Source of the DNA: CAYUCJ01 sp049282265
GTDB taxonomy: Bacteria; Desulfobacterota; DSM-4660; Desulfatiglandales; Desulfatiglandaceae
DNA length: 18,860 nt
NCBI GenBank assembly: GCA_049282265.1
Contig: JBAPTR010000170.1
Coordinates: 1-18,860, forward strand
Direction of reading: 5' to 3'
The notes beneath the pieces were generated by a model that saw only the letters and a list, made by a program, of their open reading frames with translations, was not told the DNA's origin and searched no databases. The position numbers and the translations under genes were made by a program. Shown one piece after another: positions 7,737 through 15,759 of the stretch (position 1 is its first letter; the number at the start of each line of letters is the position of its first letter).

Positions 7737-8663
7737 CTAAGACACTTTTATCCCGGCAACAATCCCCTTTTCGGGCTGGTAGCAGGCATGGGCCATGTAT
7801 GCGGTGTTGTGAGAGAAGGCGTAGTCTCCCCGGTGATTGATTCCGATGACGCCTCCCAGTCCATCGACCCTTCTTTTCAGTGTCCGGATGCCGTTTCGGG
7901 CCGCTTCCATGGCGTCTTGGTGTAAGAAGTCGTCACAAACCGTCTTGCACAGCACGACCTTCATAATGGATTCACCGAATCCCGTAGCCGATGCCGCACC
8001 GGATTGATTGTCGGCATAGGCGCCGGAGCCGATCACCGGAGAATCGCCCACCCGTCCGGGTAATTTTCTGGGGGTGCCCCCTGTGGAGGTGGCGGCCGCC
8101 AGATTTCCCCTGACGTCCACGGCAACCGCGCCCACCGTACCGCACGGATGGGGCTCGAAAGGCCTGCGTGTCTTAAAGGCTCGATCGGCTTTTATTTTCA
8201 GGTAATATTCCATCTCCCGGCTGGTGATCAATGCCTCGGTATCTACTTCCGGAAATTCGAGCTCACGCAAGAACCGTTGTGCGCCCTCCCCCACCATGAA
8301 GCAGTGTTCGGGGTACTTCATCAACAGCTTTGCCGCGGAAACCGGATGGAGCAGGTTCTTTACGGCCGCCACCGCACCGAAGTTCAGGTCGGATCCGTCA
8401 CAGATGATGGCATCCAGTTCGATTTCCCCTTCCGCGTTCAGAAAGGCGCCGCGTCCCGCATCAAAAGTGGGATCCTCCTCGAGGACCCGAACCGCAGCCT
8501 CCACTGCGTCAAGGGCCGGAAGTCCCTGTTCCAGTCGGTGATACACCTGCTCCACCGCATGGCGACAGCCTTCGATATGGGCGTTATGCTGCTCCTCGGG
8601 AATACTCCAGGCGCCGCCGTGTACAATCAGTTTGGGCTGATGCATCGTCATGTTATCTCCCAT
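7737..8663 (-). CDS. Isoaspartyl peptidase / L-asparaginase (plant-type, Ntn-hydrolase family T2)
   Basis: A 308-aa precursor of the T2 asparaginase family. The self-cleavage site is Gly175-Thr176 in PHPCGTVGAVAVD, which frees Thr176 as the N-terminal nucleophile of the beta chain. Other family marks are IVHGGAW (13-19), DAGRGAFLNAEGEIELDA, STGGTPRKLPGRVGDSP with the substrate-binding Arg, IGSGAYADN and SATGFGE. It removes isoaspartyl residues from dipeptides and hydrolyses asparagine. Two starts are possible: 8663 (MGDNM, GAGG 8 bp upstream) and 8651 (MTMHQ, GGAG 5 bp upstream). It lacks a signal peptide and should be cytoplasmic. Its C-terminal end is followed by the transposase-like remnant and the hairpin. 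Confidence 0.92.
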   Translation of the reverse strand: MGDNMTMHQPKLIVHGGAWSIPEEQHNAHIEGCRHAVEQVYHRLEQGLPALDAVEAAVRVLEEDPTFDAGRGAFLNAEGEIELDAIICDGSDLNFGAVAAVKNLLHPVSAAKLLMKYPEHCFMVGEGAQRFLRELEFPEVDTEALITSREMEYYLKIKADRAFKTRRPFEPHPCGTVGAVAVDVRGNLAAATSTGGTPRKLPGRVGDSPVIGSGAYADNQSGAASATGFGESIMKVVLCKTVCDDFLHQDAMEAARNGIRTLKRRVDGLGGVIGINHRGDYAFSHNTAYMAHACYQPEKGIVAGIKVS

Positions 8664-8907
8664 CCGTTCATCCTCTGGTTTTTCCGGTCAAAGCGTACTT
8701 TCGGACAGGTGCAGGTTGCAGGGTACGGGATGGATCCTTTTGTCCGATTTGAGGACATCCCTACCGCTTCCATGATCTACCCGTATCCTCTCCTATTTTT
8801 CCTTCCATACGGAACTGCGCTTCTCCAGGAAGGCGCTGTTCCCCAAGCGGGGTCATGTCTGCCCTGAAGCAGGACAGCGGAAGAGGCGGCATCGCCCACG
8901 CCCGGTT

Positions 8908-9801
8908 CTATCCGACCAATCTTGCCGCCCAAACCAGCACAGCCGTTCCGAAAATGATCCGATACACTGCAAAAGGCGCGAAACCGCGTCGACGCACCCA
9001 GGCCATGAACCAGGCCACGGCTGCATACGCAACGACAAAAGACGTGACAAAGCCGATGGCCAACAACACCCAGCCGTGAACATCCATGTGGGTGGCCCCA
9101 ATGGGATTTGCGCGGCCGGGCAGGAGCGACTTGAGCAAATCATAGCCTGTGGCCGCCACCATGGTAGGAATCGAGAGAAAGAAGGAGAACTCCAATGCGG
9201 ACGCACGAGACATTCCTGCTACCTGTCCGGCCGCAATGGTGGTCATGGAACGCGATGCCCCCGGAAAAACCGCCGACAGGATCTGGCAGGCGCCGATCCA
9301 CACCGCCTGGCCCAGGCTCATGGCTTCCATTCGCCAGGTATGGATGCGTCCATGGACTTCGCTGGGCCCGGCGGCCTCGGACCGCGCATTCCTCGCATCG
9401 ACAATCCACATCACGATGCCGCCCACGACAAGTGCAATGCCCATGAGGATAAGGTCTTCCAGGTGCTTGCCTATGATCTTGGTCAGCAGAAATGCCGGCA
9501 CGGCCGTAACCGCGAACGCCACGATGGTGAGGCCCAGGGGATGAGTCAACGGCGTGCGGTCGCCCTTCTCTCCCCCGGGGAATGTGCCCACGAACGCCTT
9601 GATTTCGGACCGGAAATACACGGGAAGGCACAGGATGGCGCCCAACTGGATGACGATGGTGTACATCTTCCAGTAGCCGCTGGAAAGATGAATATGACAG
9701 AGGGCTTCGACGACGCGAAGATGGGCGGTGGAACTGACCGGCAGAAATTCGGTCAAGCCTTCGACAACGCCGAGCAATGTGGACAACAGGTAATCGTTCA
9801 T
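8908..9801 (-). CDS. uppP: Undecaprenyl-diphosphatase
   Basis: A 297-aa polytopic membrane protein of the UppP/BacA family. It dephosphorylates undecaprenyl diphosphate to recycle the lipid carrier for peptidoglycan and other envelope polymers, and overproduction is known to give bacitracin resistance. Both signature motifs are present: VEGLTEFLPVSSTAHL near the N-terminus with the catalytic Glu, and FPGASRSMTTIAAG in the second half. The frame extends upstream to 9885, but a strong GGAGGAAG ribosome site sits just before the ATG at 9801, and MNDYLLSTLLGVVEGLTEF is the normal family N-terminus. The DNA is noticeably GC-richer than its neighbours, which yields several long spurious frames over it. 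Confidence 0.94.
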   Translation of the reverse strand: MNDYLLSTLLGVVEGLTEFLPVSSTAHLRVVEALCHIHLSSGYWKMYTIVIQLGAILCLPVYFRSEIKAFVGTFPGGEKGDRTPLTHPLGLTIVAFAVTAVPAFLLTKIIGKHLEDLILMGIALVVGGIVMWIVDARNARSEAAGPSEVHGRIHTWRMEAMSLGQAVWIGACQILSAVFPGASRSMTTIAAGQVAGMSRASALEFSFFLSIPTMVAATGYDLLKSLLPGRANPIGATHMDVHGWVLLAIGFVTSFVVAYAAVAWFMAWVRRRGFAPFAVYRIIFGTAVLVWAARLVG

Positions 9802-9926
9802 ACTTCCTCCGGACGACAAGGTGTAGAGTAATCGCTTTTCTGGGATCCGGATTGAAGGAATAGCAGACCTCGACTCTGCAGGCAAGCGCTTTTGGGACTA
9901 CGGAATGATATCGGTCGAGGGCCATC

Positions 9927-10208
9927 ACTATACGCCGGAGCGAATTCCTCGGCCTTGTGGCAGTCCAAACAGGTAATGTTGGCCGAAGCATGGCGGTTGT
10001 GTGCTCAATCGGCAAAAAAACCCTGGCTTTCTTTCTTGTGGCACTCAATACAGGCGATAGCCTCCTTCGGCATACTCCTCTCTATTCGGAATTCTTTCTG
10101 CTTGGCCTGGTTGGGCGCAGTCTGGGCGTCGGCGACAATGGGGCCTGCCGCAATCAAGCCTCCGATCCCTTACATCAGGGCCACAACGCAAATATTCCTT
10201 TTCATCAT
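9927..10208 (-). pseudogene. Truncated hydroxylamine-oxidoreductase-like multiheme cytochrome c gene
   Basis: From ATG at 10208 the frame reads MMKRNICVVALM, stop (TAA, codon 13), GIGGLIAAGPIVADAQTAP, and so on. This is a signal peptide interrupted by a nonsense codon. Then come IACIECHKKES (heme site C53-x2-C56-H57), a TGA at codon 68, and NRHASANITCLDCHKAEE (heme site C80-x2-C83-H84). TGA falls where HAO-like octaheme cytochromes have a Trp between two heme sites, so TGG to TGA is likely. Recognisable sequence ends near 9927, so about 90 of roughly 450-550 residues remain. The family acts in the periplasm on hydroxylamine, nitrite or similar substrates. The start overlaps the NapC-like remnant, the usual order of such pairs. 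Confidence 0.7.
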
Positions 10209-10364
10209 ACCCCGCCCTGGCGTAAATCACATCGCGATGGGCCAGCATGGCGCCCCGCTTGTTGGGAATGTAGAGGAGATTCCGGTGGCAATATAAACGG
10301 CAGGTCTTATAAGTTTCTTCCAAGTGGATCTCTTTTTGCCGGAGCCCTTTTTCCCCTCTTTCAT
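10200..10364 (-). pseudogene. Internally deleted NapC/NrfH-like multiheme quinol dehydrogenase gene
   Basis: A textbook ribosome site (GAGGAGG, 4 bp) precedes ATG at 10364 and MKEGKKGSGKKRST, a Lys-rich N-terminus typical of the cytoplasmic tail of NapC/NrfH membrane anchors. The frame then shifts: from about 10323 the adjacent frame reads ETYKTCRLYCHRNLLYIPNK, then RGAMLAHRDVIYARAGYDEK. I read this as the C-terminal part of the same family, with a damaged heme site (C-x3-C-H instead of C-x2-C-H). The transmembrane helix and the first heme sites are missing, consistent with an internal out-of-frame deletion. It would have passed quinol electrons to the adjacent octaheme partner. The family call rests on short stretches. 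Confidence 0.55.
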
Positions 10365-10402
10365 ATCGCCTCCTCAGGCAACAGCATTCCCCGGTGGCAA
10401 TA
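10282..10402. repeat. 12-bp direct repeat within and just beyond the NapC-like remnant
   Basis: CCGGTGGCAATA occurs at 10282-10293 and 10391-10402 in the same orientation, 109 bp apart. One copy is inside the NapC-like remnant and the other just upstream of its ribosome site. Such microhomology could have mediated a rearrangement, but a 12-mer pair can also arise by chance in a window this size. Confidence 0.3.
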
Positions 10403-10804
10403 ACTTATTTGCTCAGGTTTCTCTCAGATACGGTATAAAGAGTCTCTCAATACCTGTGCATATTTTCAAAAACGTGGTTGAATAGTCAGAAAACAATAAG
10501 GAACAATGACGCAAGAGACGGAACAGGATACTGGAACGCGGCATGGCCTGAGTCGCGCATTCGCTTCTGGTGGCTTGATTCACGTGGAGCGGGAAAATGA
10601 GATTTCAGCGGAGTAGTTTGATGGCCCGAACTCATCAATGATCCTGACAAGATGATAATATCTTATTTTTCTCGCTTTTGGAATGTAAGAAAAAAGAGTA
10701 CCCCCCATCTGCAGTGAGTTTTCTTGACACGAGAGTCTTTTTTTGTTTCTCTAGAGTCAAAGTATTCCATCTTTATGTCCCTTGGCCTCTTTCGGAGGTT
10801 ATCC
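10403..10804. other. Intergenic stretch without a recognisable gene
   Basis: I see no convincing gene here. A 36-codon plus-strand frame (10506-10616, MTQETEQDTG...) has AAGGA before its ATG but no recognisable family. An AT-rich inverted repeat AAGAT/ATCTT (10649-10664) is followed by ATTTTTC and could be a weak plus-strand terminator. A TTGACA hexamer at 10724-10729 lacks a -10 box at the right distance. Confidence 0.35.
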
Positions 10805-10970
10805 GTGAAGATCCCTCAAAAAATGTCAAGCCTGCCTCCTGGTAAAACGGTATGCGTTCTATCAGGAGTATCAAGGTATCCTTGATCGGACTCACTGCCA
10901 AAGGATGCGGAAAGGTTGCGTCGATGACTTTGAAAAATGTTCCATCGTGTCCATTATAGAGCGTCGGTAA
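10805..10970 (+). pseudogene. Small Cys-rich ORF broken by a one-base slip in an A6 run
   Basis: GTG at 10805 follows GGAGG at 6 bp and starts MKIPQK. Continuing in frame gives an early stop. Skipping one A of the A6 run (10816-10821) gives a coherent 54-residue protein: CQACLLVKRYAFYQEYQGIL, then DRTHCQRMRKGCVDDFEKCS, ending with IERR and TAA at 10968-10970. It has five Cys including one CxxC. This could be a decayed gene, a sequencing error or a recoding site. I do not recognise a family. It ends 80 bp before the exported 522-aa protein gene on the same strand. Confidence 0.3.
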
Positions 10971-11050
10971 ACCGCTCATGGAGAGGCTTTTCAGAGTTTC
11001 ATCGAAAATGGAATTCACCGCAATTGGACTGAAACACAAGGAGGAACAGT

Positions 11051-12619
11051 ATGATGGACAGAAAAAAAATAGCATTTTTTTCAGCAGCGGCTCTTCTGTT
11101 CCTGACGCCGCCATTCGTTGCAGCCCAAGGCTCTCCAGAGGTGTCCGCCCTATCGCATTCCCCACAGAATAGGGTCGTGCTCCCGACAGGGTGGAAGGTC
11201 TTCAGGGGAACCAGCGGCCTGGTGGTCCTTCATCCTCACGACTGGAATATCCGGGTACGGGGGGGCGGCGCATTCCTTGCCTACCGTGCCGGTCCGGGAG
11301 GTGCGGCTTCGGCGCTGGTAATGGTGCAGCCCATAGAAAGCATTGACGGTCGGGCAACCGGCGTGGTGGGCGGCCTTGGCCGGATTTTTCCGGACCTGTT
11401 TCCCGGGGTGAACATCTTTAAGACTCGAGTGGTATCCCGAACCCCGGAGGTGGCGGTGGCTCAGATGGAGTACGCGCCGAAAGGAATCCGTTTCAGGGGG
11501 CTGGTCATGTGCTTCAAGCATGATACCCGCGGCGTGGTTTATGCCATTGCCGCCAACGTCGGAACATGGCAGCGGGACGAGCCGCTGATGAAGCGGATCT
11601 TGCGAAGTTTTTTCTATTCCGGCGGCGGAGCATCGGGCCAGGGGGGGCAGACGGCTGGAGCATCCCTTCCGGAGATGGTACCCTGGAACGACCCTCTGGA
11701 AGGGGCTTTCGCATGCCCGGTGCCCAGGGGATGGAATGTCGACGGCGGACTGAAACGGTATAGCGCCCTTGACGTGCGGTCGGAAATCCTGGTGACCAGT
11801 GCGGATAACCGGATGCTGGCCCGTATCGGCGACTCCTTCATTCCGCCCATGGAGCTTCCCGCCCCGATACTGCAGCAATACGGAGTCGTTGAAGGGGGGT
11901 GGTTCAGTCGCGACGGCCAGAGCAAGTTGCTGGTCATGCGGTACCTCCCATCCACCCTATTTCTAAAAACGATCTATCTCCCCCAGCGGGTGGGACCGGT
12001 GGGTAATGTTCGGGAGAGAAATTTCCAGCAACTCTCCCAGCAGGCCCAATCGCTATGGGCCCGGGCCGGAATGCCCGTTCGGGTGGACACCGCCGAGATG
12101 ACCTTTGATGCCCAGACCGAGATGGGTCATCGGAAGGGATACGCCTTTGTTCAGACGGTCCTGGTGCCGACCCAAGGGGTCCCGGACAGGGGCAATTGGT
12201 ACGTCACCCATCTTTTCGGCTACCTTGCGGCGCCCGGCGCCGAATCCGTTGCCGAGGGGGTCTTGAATCGAATGGTGTTGGGTTATCGGGAAAATCCCAA
12301 CTGGAGGGCACGTCAGAGCAGATTAACCGGAGAGGTGTCCCGAATCCGGAGTGAGACGAACAGACAAGTGGACGACATGATCAATCAAACCTACATGAAC
12401 CGGTCCCGGGCGCAGGAAAGAACGCATGAGCGATGGTCCAGGGCCTTTCGAAACGAGGTACTGATTGAAGACCCCAACACCGGACAAAGATACGAAGTGC
12501 CCTCCGGCGGAAATTACTACTGGAGAATCGGTCCTGGAAACAACTTCATCCCTACGGAAGGACCCGACCGCGTATTTCTGCCGAATCATTGGGTGGAGGA
12601 AATGAAGATTGTCGATTGA
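11051..12619 (+). CDS. Exported protein of unknown function, 522 aa
   Basis: I do not recognise a named family. ATG at 11051 has AGGAGG 6 bp upstream. The N-terminus is a Sec signal peptide (MMDRKKIAFFSAAALLFLTP, likely cut after FVAA near residue 25), so the product is periplasmic or secreted. Residues about 40-188 form a compact module (LPTGWKVFRGTSGLVVLHP, then DWNIRV and MKRILRSFF) recalling DcrB/PsbP-like folds. A Gly-rich linker (190-205) leads to a second region opening WNDPLEGAFACPVPRGWNV. About 415-470 is charged and helical, with coiled-coil character. The C-terminal part has EDPNTGQRYEVPSGGNYYWR, a motif I associate with secreted bacterial proteins of unknown role. It stands alone: upstream are decayed genes and downstream the repeat copy that precedes the molybdoenzyme operon. 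Confidence 0.85.
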   Translation: MMDRKKIAFFSAAALLFLTPPFVAAQGSPEVSALSHSPQNRVVLPTGWKVFRGTSGLVVLHPHDWNIRVRGGGAFLAYRAGPGGAASALVMVQPIESIDGRATGVVGGLGRIFPDLFPGVNIFKTRVVSRTPEVAVAQMEYAPKGIRFRGLVMCFKHDTRGVVYAIAANVGTWQRDEPLMKRILRSFFYSGGGASGQGGQTAGASLPEMVPWNDPLEGAFACPVPRGWNVDGGLKRYSALDVRSEILVTSADNRMLARIGDSFIPPMELPAPILQQYGVVEGGWFSRDGQSKLLVMRYLPSTLFLKTIYLPQRVGPVGNVRERNFQQLSQQAQSLWARAGMPVRVDTAEMTFDAQTEMGHRKGYAFVQTVLVPTQGVPDRGNWYVTHLFGYLAAPGAESVAEGVLNRMVLGYRENPNWRARQSRLTGEVSRIRSETNRQVDDMINQTYMNRSRAQERTHERWSRAFRNEVLIEDPNTGQRYEVPSGGNYYWRIGPGNNFIPTEGPDRVFLPNHWVEEMKIVD

Positions 12620-12673
12620 TCATGAAATCCTCCTGGCAAGGGACACCGTTCCACAGAGATAATTTATCTTATA
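12612..12673. repeat. Copy 1 of an imperfect ~60-bp direct repeat (partner at 18338-18394)
   Basis: The block starts at the end of the exported-protein gene and precedes the molybdoenzyme gene. ATCATGAAATCCTCCTGG (12619-12636) aligns with ATCATGGAAGTCCTCCTGG at 18344-18362. GATAATTTATCT (12658-12669) is identical to 18379-18390. In this copy the AT-rich core is a 13-bp palindrome, AGATAATTTATCT (12657-12669). Similarity stops on both sides, and the two blocks are spaced a few bases differently in the two copies. Confidence 0.6.
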
Positions 12674-12749
12674 CCCCCACTCCTTGTGGTGCCGGTTCCC
12701 CGGTGCTGCGTGGGCAAAGGCGTCAAGCCTCGAATACGGGAAGGGATAC

Positions 12750-14975
12750 ATGAACATGCAAAAAACCCACGTTGTTCCCACCATGTGTCACGGATGTTCC
12801 TATGGCGGCTATAACTGCGGCGTTCTGGCCCATGTACGAGATGGGAGATTTGCAAGAGTCGAAGGCAATCCACACCATCCTCTAAATAGAGGCAAACTGT
12901 GCGCCAAGGGCCAATCCGCGGTCCAGTGGGTCTACAACGAAAATCGCTTGAAGTACCCACTCCTGAGGAAAGGTCCTAGAGGGGAGGGCCGTTTCATACG
13001 GATATCATGGAATGAAGCGATGGAGATAACGGCCGGAAACATCATGGAAATACGAGAGCGGTACGGGCCCGAGCATATCATTCTCTCCAAGGGCCAATCT
13101 TCCAGTTGGGGCGGCCTTCATCATCTCCTGTGGATGCGGTTTCTGCACGCCCTCGGTTCCGTCACCTTCAGCAACTGGGGGCCGTCCGTGTGTTACGCCC
13201 CCCAGTTGATGTATCATCAGCAAGTGATCGGTGGCCCCACGTACGCCAGGCCAGACTATGAGCATGCAGATCTCATCATCGAGTGGTTCACCGGCGGAGG
13301 CAAAGGAGGGCCTGCAAGAGGCGGAGTCGAAACCCTGGATACCAATCTCAGGAGTGTTCCCCGAAAGATTATCGAACGGTTGAAAAATGGAGCAAAGCTG
13401 GTCATCATCAATCCCCAGTTGATCCCCCTCGGGGCCAATGGACGAGCTTACAAATGGCTCCCTATCAGGCCGGGCACCGATGGTGCCCTGGCCCTGGCCA
13501 TGATCCATGTGATCTTGAAAGAGGAACTCTACGACAAGGCGTTCGTCTCCGAATGGTGTGACGGGTTCGCTGCCCTGGCGGACCATATGAAACAGTATGA
13601 TCCTGCCTGGGCGGAAAAGATTACCGGCATACCTGCGCAAGAGATCGAAGGACTGGCAAGACTATACGCAACCACGAAGCGGGCCTGCATACGGGTGTCA
13701 GAGGCTCCCCAAAAAAAGGATTTGAGATCTTTCGCCACGACTATTCCCATCCTCATGGCCATAACCGGTCATCTGGACCGGCCGGGGGGAAACGTCTGGT
13801 TTTTTCCAGCAGGCAGTTTGGGATTTTCCACTCTCTCAGAAAGGGTATCTCAAAAGGCCAGGGAACAGGTGCTGGGTGCTGACACTTTTTGCATCCGCTC
13901 ATCAGGGAAAAATTCAGCCTTTTCTCACAGCGTCATCAATGCCCTGGTGACCGGGAAACCCTATCGCCCGAAGGCCATGTTGATTTTCGGTTCCAATCCC
14001 TTGAGCACGGCGCGGAACCCCCGCTTGGTCACTGAGGCCTTGCAGAAGCTCCAATTCCTCGTCGTCGTAGATGTGGTCCCTACTCCTACAACCCGGTATG
14101 CGGATTTGGTCCTGCCTGCGGCCACGAGATATGAATGCTCGCATCAACCGGCCTTTTGGGAGAATCATCTTGCCATGAGCCGGAAGGTTCTAGACCCCCT
14201 CTGGGAGGCACGGGATGAATTGGAGGTTACCCTTGATCTGGCCTGCAGGCTGGGGATGGAAAAGGATTTCTGGGGTGGGCGATATGAGACGATGGTCAAC
14301 GATTTTCTGAAGCCAGTCGGCATCGCCCTTGATGAACTGGAGAGAAATGCCATTCAGGGAATCTATCTTCCGCGAACAAAATGGATGGACAGTCGCGAGA
14401 GGTTTGACGAGTTGTTCAAGGATCTGCCGAACGGGAAAATCCAGCTCTCTAACAGGATCCTCGAAGAGGAAGGATTCGAACCCTTCCCGGTCTACCATGG
14501 GGAGCCGGAAGACCTTTTAAATGCCCCGGAACTTGCCCGGACATACCCCCTCCTATTCACAGACGAACATTCAGACTATATCAATCATCATTCCTGGATG
14601 CGGGACATCCCCTGGCTGCGTGAACTCAGGAAACACCCTGTTGCCAAAATCCATCCTGTTACGGCGGAAAAATACCGCATACGGAATGGAGACTGGATTG
14701 ATATTGTATCGCCTCACGGGAAAATGAAGGCGGTCGCCCTCCTTTTCCATGGTATCCGTCCGGATACGATCATGGCCCAGCACGGGTGGTGGCAGGGATG
14801 TGAATCCCCGGATATTACAGAGGCCTCTCCCCTGGAAGGCGGCACCAATCCCAATGTCCTGTATAACTGGGATCATATGGATCTGCTAAACGGTGACATC
14901 ACGAAAAATACCCTGGTGAGGATTGAAAGGGCTTCCCCGCCTGATAGTGTATCTCCCATTGAGAAAGGGATATAA
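12750..14975 (+). CDS. Cytoplasmic molybdopterin (Mo/W) oxidoreductase, catalytic subunit, PsrA/PhsA-like
   Basis: A 741-aa DMSO-reductase-superfamily enzyme. The N-terminal 4Fe-4S site is C13-HG-C16-SYGGYN-C23 with C51 in GKLCAKG; C-x2-C-x6-C is three residues longer than the usual C-x2-C-x3-C. HPLNRGKLCAKG, then WNEA and GSVTFSNWGPSVCYAP follow, with Cys148 the best candidate metal ligand. The last 120 residues form the pterin-binding domain (KIHPVTAEKYRIRNGDWIDI, then MAQHGWWQG). I see no twin-arginine signal, unlike periplasmic thiosulfate or polysulfide reductases, so it should be cytoplasmic like acetylene hydratase and soluble aldehyde or formate enzymes. The frame is open from 12684, but ATG at 12750 with AAGGG upstream gives the natural N-terminus. 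It pairs with the ferredoxin gene one base downstream. The substrate is unknown. Confidence 0.9.
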   Translation: MNMQKTHVVPTMCHGCSYGGYNCGVLAHVRDGRFARVEGNPHHPLNRGKLCAKGQSAVQWVYNENRLKYPLLRKGPRGEGRFIRISWNEAMEITAGNIMEIRERYGPEHIILSKGQSSSWGGLHHLLWMRFLHALGSVTFSNWGPSVCYAPQLMYHQQVIGGPTYARPDYEHADLIIEWFTGGGKGGPARGGVETLDTNLRSVPRKIIERLKNGAKLVIINPQLIPLGANGRAYKWLPIRPGTDGALALAMIHVILKEELYDKAFVSEWCDGFAALADHMKQYDPAWAEKITGIPAQEIEGLARLYATTKRACIRVSEAPQKKDLRSFATTIPILMAITGHLDRPGGNVWFFPAGSLGFSTLSERVSQKAREQVLGADTFCIRSSGKNSAFSHSVINALVTGKPYRPKAMLIFGSNPLSTARNPRLVTEALQKLQFLVVVDVVPTPTTRYADLVLPAATRYECSHQPAFWENHLAMSRKVLDPLWEARDELEVTLDLACRLGMEKDFWGGRYETMVNDFLKPVGIALDELERNAIQGIYLPRTKWMDSRERFDELFKDLPNGKIQLSNRILEEEGFEPFPVYHGEPEDLLNAPELARTYPLLFTDEHSDYINHHSWMRDIPWLRELRKHPVAKIHPVTAEKYRIRNGDWIDIVSPHGKMKAVALLFHGIRPDTIMAQHGWWQGCESPDITEASPLEGGTNPNVLYNWDHMDLLNGDITKNTLVRIERASPPDSVSPIEKGI

Positions 14976-14976
14976 A

Positions 14977-15546
14977 ATGATATATGGCCTCTTGGTTGAT
15001 GTAAGTAAATGCACCGGCTGCAAGAGTTGCGTGGTCGGATGCAAGAACTGGCATGGTATCCCCGGCGGAGAACAGGGCCGCATAAGAATCATGGATATGA
15101 CAACGGGCGAGTATCCAAATGTTTCAAGGTGGATTTTCCCGGTCATGTGCATGCAATGTGATTATCCGCCTTGTGTGTCTGTGTGCCGTTATGATGCCGG
15201 TTTTATCGACACGCATGGTATCGTCTCGGTAGACCCCAAAAAATGTGTCGGATGCGAGCTCTGTACCCTGGCATGCCCTTACGGCGCAAGAACCATGGGT
15301 CAAAAGGGGAAGGCTGCGAAAGGTTGTGACCTATGCATGGACAGGGTTCAAGCAGGACAGCTGCCCTACTGTGTCGAGACATGCCCGACGGATGCCCTGA
15401 TTTTCGGAGACCTGGATGACCCTCAAAGCGCCATTTCCAGGCTGATACAGCATGAGGGAGCTCAACCCTTGAAAAAGAAATTCAGGACACACCCGAAAGT
15501 CTTCTATGCTCATCTCAATCGCGATCTTCCCGGCTTCTCTCGATAG
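14977..15546 (+). CDS. Four-cluster ferredoxin-like electron-transfer subunit (PsrB/PhsB/DmsB type)
   Basis: A 189-aa protein with exactly 16 Cys arranged for four 4Fe-4S clusters: 12/15/18/22 (KCTGCKSCVVGCKNWHG), 58/61/66/70 (CMQCDYPPCVSVC), 90/93/96/100 (CVGCELCTLACPYGAR) and 117/120/132/136 (CDLCMDRVQAGQLPYCVETC). This is the standard beta subunit of DMSO-reductase-superfamily enzymes, which wires the catalytic subunit to an electron carrier. The frame is open upstream, but ATG at 14977, one base after the stop of the catalytic gene, gives the family N-terminus MIYGLLVDVSKCTGC. No NrfD or PsrC membrane subunit follows; the next genes are on the other strand. The pair may therefore be soluble and exchange electrons with ferredoxin or another soluble partner. 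Confidence 0.93.
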   Translation: MIYGLLVDVSKCTGCKSCVVGCKNWHGIPGGEQGRIRIMDMTTGEYPNVSRWIFPVMCMQCDYPPCVSVCRYDAGFIDTHGIVSVDPKKCVGCELCTLACPYGARTMGQKGKAAKGCDLCMDRVQAGQLPYCVETCPTDALIFGDLDDPQSAISRLIQHEGAQPLKKKFRTHPKVFYAHLNRDLPGFSR

Positions 15547-15759
15547 TTTCAACGTGCCATGCCGACTTCCCGGAAGCAGGAAGGTGAAGGAAGACATATC
15601 TGCTCTGATATTTCTACCCTGCTCCAGCCACCGCAATGATGTGCCGGGGATTTTCCACACCGGATTATCTTCTTCCGCAATCACTGGGCATGGACGCCAA
15701 CAGCCCTGCTCTACTGGAAGAGTTGGGCACAATAACTTGCCGGAATAACAAACATAGGA
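15547..15759. other. Intergenic region between two convergent operons
   Basis: Here the plus-strand molybdoenzyme operon and the minus-strand double-cubane operon end facing each other. I see no convincing intrinsic terminator. The small palindrome CTTCC-C-GGAAG (15566-15576) has no T-run. Confidence 0.4.

Noticed and set aside
8648..8773. 41-codon minus-strand frame with a CTCP motif ending in an ATGA overlap with the asparaginase start
   Set aside because: Weak ribosome site, no recognisable family, and such short frames are expected by chance.
9140..10048. Long minus-strand frame over uppP
   Set aside because: It is an Arg/His-rich alternative frame over GC-rich uppP; its upstream end only appears meaningful because it runs into the HAO-like remnant.
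10773..11165. 130-codon minus-strand frame
   Set aside because: It overlaps the start, ribosome site and signal peptide of the well-supported exported-protein gene and resembles no family.
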